DNA from: Kingdonia uniflora
Lineage: Eukaryota; Streptophyta; Magnoliopsida; Ranunculales; Circaeasteraceae
Reading direction: 5' to 3'
DNA: 64,000 nucleotides
Assembly (NCBI GenBank): GCA_014058105.1
Contig: JACGCM010001948.1
Location: 3,968,001-4,032,000, forward strand
This document shows positions 58,726 through 64,000 of this stretch, piece by piece. The notes beneath the pieces were generated by a model that worked only from the letters and a program-made list of their open reading frames with translations, was not told the DNA's origin and made no database searches. Every line of letters begins with the position of its first letter. The first letter of the stretch is position 1. The position numbers and the translations under genes were made by a program.

Positions 58726-59870
58726 CTGGGACGTTTAACTTTTGTGTGATACGAATGTATTCGTATCCCTAATAGATGGTCCTACTTGTTAGAGAGCTTT
58801 TTGGGTATAGAATATTTGATTACTTGAGATTAACCGATTTTGATTAATTTAGGTTTAAATCAATAGGTCCAAATTCCTTTAAATTAATGTTCTAGCCTTA
58901 ACCTAATTCAAATTGATTCGATTATCTAGTGTCAACAAGCAATTAGAAATTAAACACAAGACCAAAGTATTTTAACCCTGTGGGAAACCTTTCTTAAGAG
59001 AAAAACCCACAGGTCACTTTCGAATCACCTGACAGCTAAACAATCCACTATTAAAAAGAAATTATAAGAATTCAATTACTTATAGACTTGATAAACACAT
59101 CCCGTGGTTACCACTCTTCTAATTGAACTCATTGCAATCAATTATACATTCTCGCAACGCCCTTCGTTCTCGCAACGCCTCGCTTCAATCTCTCGTTAAA
59201 GCTTTCAATCTTGAATCTCACAAGTTCTTCAAATCATAATTTGGGTTGGTGAGTCAATGATTGATTCAAGTTTGAATTTCTAGTTCACGTTTGAATCGTT
59301 TAAAGAAATCTCTTCTTTCTTTAAAAAAATTTAAGCTCTCAAAAATAGGTTTTGGAAGAGGTGAGTTATGAGAAAAGAAAGGGTGTCTTAAATAGGAAAA
59401 CTGAAAACCCAGCATCTGTTCGAATAGAGACAAAGTCTATTCGAATAGAATAATTTATATTCGAACAGAACCAAGATTTTATTCAAACAAATAAAGTTAT
59501 GAGACAATTTGTTCGAATAGAGAAAGAGTCTATTCGATCAAAATACATTTTATTCGAACAAAACAAAAACCTATTCGAGCAACTAAGTTCTCAGTTAATA
59601 TATTCGAACAGAGAAATAGTCAATTTGAAAAGAGCAAGTTATTTTTGAGCAGGACCAAAATCCTATTCGTACAAACGTAGTTATGAGTGAAAATGTTCGA
59701 ATAGATACTAACTCTTATTCAAACAAAATCTTATTCAAACAGAACAAAAGCCTGTTCGAACAGAGACCTATTTTTCTCAAAAAGACAAATTACTTTCTTT
59801 TCATACTCTATAAAATATTAAGGGCATGACATTTAGAGCAAGGAGATACAAACCCACATACATGCCCAGT
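58726..59870 (-). mobile_element. nested LTR with TTCGAA array (approximate edges)
   Basis: On the minus strand the order is: TTCGAA-containing motifs (59770-59415, at least ten), a TATA-like CTATTTAAGACACC (near 59392), then a U5 with CCTGTGGG...CCCACAGGG (near 59010-58976). This mirrors the LTR of element C. No internal element follows, so a solo LTR nested in the gypsy leader is likely. Tentative ends TGGGACG (58726) and GCCCA (59870) have flanks ATGTC and GTGTC (4 of 5). Confidence 0.55.
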
Positions 59871-61101
59871 GTCAGTCCAGCTGTAATTACTCCATATGTA
59901 CTCGTTGACGACGGATAACCACGAGGTAATGCTGACACCTATTCAAGACACTAAATAAAGCAAACTTCAAATAGATGTTTTTGGGTGATGAAATCCCACA
60001 AGTCTCTAATAGATTTTACCTTTACAAATGTTTGAATGAAAAAAAAAATTTAAACACGTCAATATGTCAATCCAACCAAAGCAAATATTTTATTATAGCA
60101 ACGTGTATTTGCACAGCCCACACGACTTTATGTTCCTAGTACCGGGGCAGAGTAGATATGAACCCCTTTTAGATGTCAAGTTTAGAGAAATACTAACCTA
60201 CAGGAAGTGTTTCCCGGTGAAGCTGTGGCTGCCCCTTCACTTTAGTGGCAAAAAAAGGAAATGTCCCTTCACTTAAGAGGCACAAGAAGGATTAGATAAA
60301 AGCTTGTCAATGTACTTTATAAATTCCTCATAATCTTTGAGTACAAAATTTGTGACTATCCTGCAAAACAAGAGAAAAATGATTGGTGAACTTGCGACAT
60401 CAAAATAAAAAATATTAATCCAATTTCCAAGTTTATTGTAGTCTATGATGTCTTGATTTTCAAATACGTATATCATTCAGCTCAGTTGAGAGAGAACCTT
60501 TAATAATATCAATTTGGAAATAAAATTCAAAAACGAAAAACATTTAAGAAGGAAGTTTTCTTGAATTTAGCTTTCCTACCACTCAAAACAAGTGATTAAT
60601 GAACAGTGGCGTCCTTTACTGAGATTATTTTTCTGTTGTTTCCAAAGGCTGTAACTTTCAGACAACTAAGCAAAAAAATATGATCTATAGCAATTCAGAA
60701 AAGGGTTTTGAATTATCTAAAACTTTTATAGCAAACGTATTTCCCAATTGTGAAGTATAGATGGTCAAAAACTGTGAAACATTCAGAAACACATTTTAAT
60801 AGCATTACCGGTCCACTATACTACAACTTACTATACAAGAAATAAGGAATTTAGAAATCATTGGCAATATATGGACATGATTTATAAAGTCAACTTACTA
60901 TTTCACCAACACCAATTATTTTAAACAATTAAAAGTAAAGATTCAAACTAACCTTGATAGCACACCAATTGGCAAAATTAGAAAACCCACGTCGCTACTA
61001 TAGCACCAAAAACTCGAAACAAAACTTTATTTTCTTTATGCTTAAACTATAAAAGGAAGAAAAAAAAATCGGTATTAGAAATAATTGTTTTCAACGATGC
61101 C
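59871..61101 (-). other. gypsy 5' leader, outer part
   Basis: About 1.2 kb between the nested LTR and the primer site. Frames (60064-60276 plus, 60476-60273 minus) show no motif. Position makes it the untranslated leader of the Athila-like element. Confidence 0.4.
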
Positions 61102-61119
61102 TCCCCGGCAACGACACCA
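61102..61119 (-). promoter_or_regulatory. primer binding site of the Athila-like element
   Basis: The minus strand reads TGGTGTCGTTGCCGGGGA, 16 of 18 to the TGGCGCCGTTGCCGGGGA site used by Athila/Tat elements (tRNA-Asp type). It begins two bases after the LTR end (CTTATCA). Confidence 0.88.
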
Positions 61120-61121
61120 TT

Positions 61122-61967
61122 TGATAAGAGGATTTTTGGGGTTCTCTGGCAAAATACCCACTCAAAGTACGATTGTTGAATTGTAGCACGGATGAGTGGG
61201 ATCCAATCCACAAGGAGGTTTGGGAAAATAAATACTTTCTAGGCCAAATTGCAATTTTATAAGAGATAAATCTAAAAGGAATAAATAAAAGCTAATTATA
61301 AAACTTAATGAGAGAGAGAGCTAAGGTTCTGACTTGGCCTCTACCTTTTAAAGAACTAATCGATATACAAATAGATTCTAATATCTCCACCTATTATATG
61401 TTCGTGTTAAGGCACATATGATGTTGTAAAATAAACTACTAAATCTTTGGTCAAACATTTAGTGGTTATGATTTTAAGAGATGGTGAAGAGTGTCTTAGA
61501 GAATTATCAACTTAACCATGGCTAGGCTTGAGTAAATTTTCTAGTGTTTCTTCTTTTTAGATCTCCAAATCAAGTCTTCGTTTAGTTACACTTGTTTTTA
61601 TCCAAAGTTATCATACACCCAACTGAAGCTATGGTCAAGCCTTCGATATAATGCACTAACTTATCGATCATAAAGTACTAAGAGAAAACTAATTAGAACC
61701 TAATTAATACCAACTATTGCTCATCCAAGAAGATGTCTCATCCTAGCCTTAGCTAGGAGATCAGTCGCTCATCTCGGATTTCATCGCATTAACAACTAAT
61801 GAAGACATTAACAAAAATTAAACTAAAGAGAAGAAGAAGAAAAAAACTTAATTCACTATTACCTTCCAATATGAGATACCCAATTACAATGGGGGGAGGG
61901 CTCTTTTTATAGGAGAAAGAACCCAAATTTAGAAACTATACATTAAATTCTAAATAATTACTACAAA
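61122..61967 (-). mobile_element. 5' LTR of the Athila-like element (outer edge uncertain)
   Basis: The inner end is fixed by the primer site at 61119. The minus strand contains CCTCCTTGTGGATTGGATCC near 61220-61200, a phrase common just before the end of gypsy LTRs, and a TATA box CTATAAAAAGAG at 61912-61901. The outer end is unknown because no second LTR is visible; a CACTA-like sequence begins at about 61968. Confidence 0.65.
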
Positions 61968-62215
61968 AAAAAATGATTATTAGGGACCAGGTATTAGAGA
62001 TAGAGTAAAATTTGTATCAAATAAATAAATATTTGGGACGGTTTAGAATTGGTCTCTTATATTTTGGTTTATGAGACAAAAATAATTAATCTGTCCCTAA
62101 TTGTATAAGTTTAGGGACTATTGGATTTGGCCGTCCGTAATTGTATAAGTTAAGGGGCTGCTGGACCTGGTCGTCCCTAATAGTTTAAGCTTAGGGGCAA
62201 AAAAATACTTTGAAA
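61968..62215 (+). mobile_element. CACTA-like terminus with 40-bp subterminal repeats
   Basis: ACTACAAAAAAAAATGATTA resembles the CACTACAAAAAA end of En/Spm elements. It is followed by many GGGAC/GTCCC motifs and by a 40-bp tandem unit at 62093, 62133 and 62173 (GTCCCTAATTGTATAAGTTT). Subterminal repeats are where CACTA transposase binds. The first C is replaced by T and the other end is not in the window. Confidence 0.5.
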
Positions 62216-64000
62216 ACAAAAAGTCTTAATTTTTACTCTCCTCTTCCCTGTATTAAAAATTAAGGTTTTTTATAAATCAAACCTAATCTCTTCTCTTCTT
62301 TTTTTTTTTTTTTTTTTTTTTTTTTCTCTCTCTCTCTTTCTCTTTCTCTCTCTCTGAAGATTGATCTCTAAATCTTAGAGGTAAGCTATGAAATCATCTC
62401 TATTTCAAATTCTTCTCTCTTTAATTTCAAAGTTTTTTTTGTTTTTTCATTTTCATTAATGGTAAAAGACCCAATTGGTGTTTTCGTTACAGGAGCAGCA
62501 GGTTCGATTTTGGAATTTTATTGGGTGATTGAAGTACCACAAACTCGATTATACCCTAGACATTGCTTATCATGGTGATTTAAGACTGATCTCTAAATCT
62601 CTATGAAAGCATCTTTCTCACTCTTTCACTTTCTCTATCTCTATCTTTCTAATTGATTTTCATGGGTTGATTATAGTTTTGTGAACTCAACTGAAGCCTG
62701 GACCTTGCTTTTCAAATTAAAGATTTGAAATCGAGGTATTTATGATTTGAGTTTTTGTTTGTTTCCAAACACTTTAGGTATTTAGAAACTCTGATTGTAG
62801 TTTGATCTATAAATTGTAGTTTGATCCCTAAATTGTCCTCTGATTGTAGTTGGGTTTGCATATTTGTATGAATTGGTGTTATATTTTGCTAAAATATTGA
62901 TTGTTAGCATTTTAGATTATGTGTTTTGATAATGTGGTGCTTGATCCTTTTTCTTTGCTGTTGTAAAGGGTTATACCTTAGTGTTCTTTTTTAGGTCCAT
63001 ATACTCCATAAATCTGCTACCATAACTATTAGGAGGGATCCCCAGTCTCTTTATCTTGAATCATACCAATGATAGCAAGGACAATGGTGTTTCAAGTTTT
63101 TAAATAAAGCATCATTTTTTTTTCAATTGGAGGTAACTTGACATATATTGTGATTGCGCATGGGAGAAGAGTCTTTAAGTAGTGCTTTCTTTATTTCATG
63201 AAATTCGTTGATGAAACTCAGACATACTGATAATTATATATGATATATTTTTAGATAGAAAATGTTTTATTCTTTTGCTGCTTATGTTGATTGATAGAAT
63301 GTTGTTTATCTCTGTATTTGTTGAAGTTTCAAACCTAAACAAATTTGAAGATAACTTTCCTTCCGTCTTCAACATGTGGCTGGACAATTTCTTTGAAATG
63401 GCTATGACTTATCTGAATAACTTTAGAAAGCTTCTTGCTTTTCACTATGAAAGGTTGTGAGATATAGAAGATAACCCCAATTTCTCCTGTCATATCTAAA
63501 GGTCCTAATGTCGATATAACCTGAAAAAGTTCACAGGTTTAGCTAACATATAAAAAGTAAAACTATTTGTGATAATCTGTAAAGTAAATACTATTCATGT
63601 GCTTATTTTTAAATTTGTTATGGTTTAGCTAATATGATTTGTTAGGTCCAATTTTAAAAAAATAATTGGAAATTGCATTTCAAATTATAATGGTCATAAA
63701 GGTAGCTGGTATATATATACACAACATATATGGATACATTAATATAGAGCACAGTGAAATATCTTTTTTGCCCCTACATCACCCTTTAAAGTTTGATTTT
63801 GTATTATCACACAGATTAAAAGAGTTATTGCCAGTTATAATATGATGATTGCAAGTAATGTATTTTTTAGATGGAATCAATTTTTTTCTTAGAATGCAGA
63901 TGGCATCAACTTGAGTACACTGTCTTTGTTGTACGACTGTATGCTTCATTTGTTCCTTAGATTAGCATGTAATAATTTTTAGGAGACAATCTTTTTAACT
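62216..64000 (+). other. tail of window, possible 5' untranslated exon and intron
   Basis: A long T-run and CT microsatellite (about 62301-62355) precede CTTAGAG/GTAAGC (62390) and, downstream, CGTTACAG/GAGCAGC (62491). These have the look of a plant 5' leader intron. No convincing ORF follows; frames are about 60 codons. It may be internal to the CACTA-like element. Confidence 0.3.

Noticed and set aside
58726..59870. Exact solo-LTR borders for the nested TTCGAA element
   Set aside because: The best end pair has only a 4-of-5 flank match, so the edges are reported as approximate only.

Overview
This window is nuclear DNA of a flowering plant, probably a eudicot. It is AT-rich, carries one intron-split host gene of a plant glycosyltransferase family, and is otherwise packed with plant Ty1/copia and Ty3/gypsy LTR retrotransposons, a Mutator-like element (MULE) and an endogenous pararetrovirus (Caulimoviridae). 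I see no prokaryotic features, tRNA or rRNA genes, or CRISPR arrays.

Layout. 1-6014: minus-strand copia remnant A (LTR pieces, gag, integrase/RT fragment) with a nested solo LTR (4030-4790, TSD GCACA). 6015-11751: LTR-like block D, then deleted minus-strand copia element B; B's left LTR is split by a 2.5-kb LTR-like insertion (6985-9503, TSD CTAAC). 13256-16205: gag-only copia element C with TSD ATAGT. 18918-33273: a GT64-family glycosyltransferase gene on the minus strand, five coding exons, 338 aa, with all splice phases agreeing. Its 11.5-kb first intron holds a degenerate copia element (23.8-27.7 kb) and other remnants. 35267-50501: a MULE with long terminal inverted repeats and a perfect 9-bp TSD. 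Inside it, within a TA microsatellite, lies a 13-kb pararetroviral integrant (35565-48570). 51413-52067: a solo copia LTR with TSD CGTGG. 52.5-62 kb: an Athila-like gypsy element on the minus strand with a nested LTR of another element. 61968 onward: a CACTA-like terminus and an unassigned tail.

The most interesting object is the pararetroviral integrant. It is not two copies of one genome. Two different head-to-tail units share the promoter, leader, N-terminal gag-like region and protease region. Unit A (about 6.3 kb) carries protease, reverse transcriptase and RNase H plus a unique 3' ORF, but lacks the movement-protein core, the coat core and the zinc finger. Unit B (about 6.67 kb) carries movement protein, coat-like region, zinc finger and protease plus a different unique 3' ORF, but no reverse transcriptase. 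This is what a bipartite genome of the endogenous Florendovirus type would look like. The location in TA repeats also fits that group. All viral reading frames carry stops and/or frameshifts except the movement-protein ORF of unit B.

All family calls rest on motif reading by eye. Boundaries with direct repeats and TG...CA ends are firm; those given as approximate are not.
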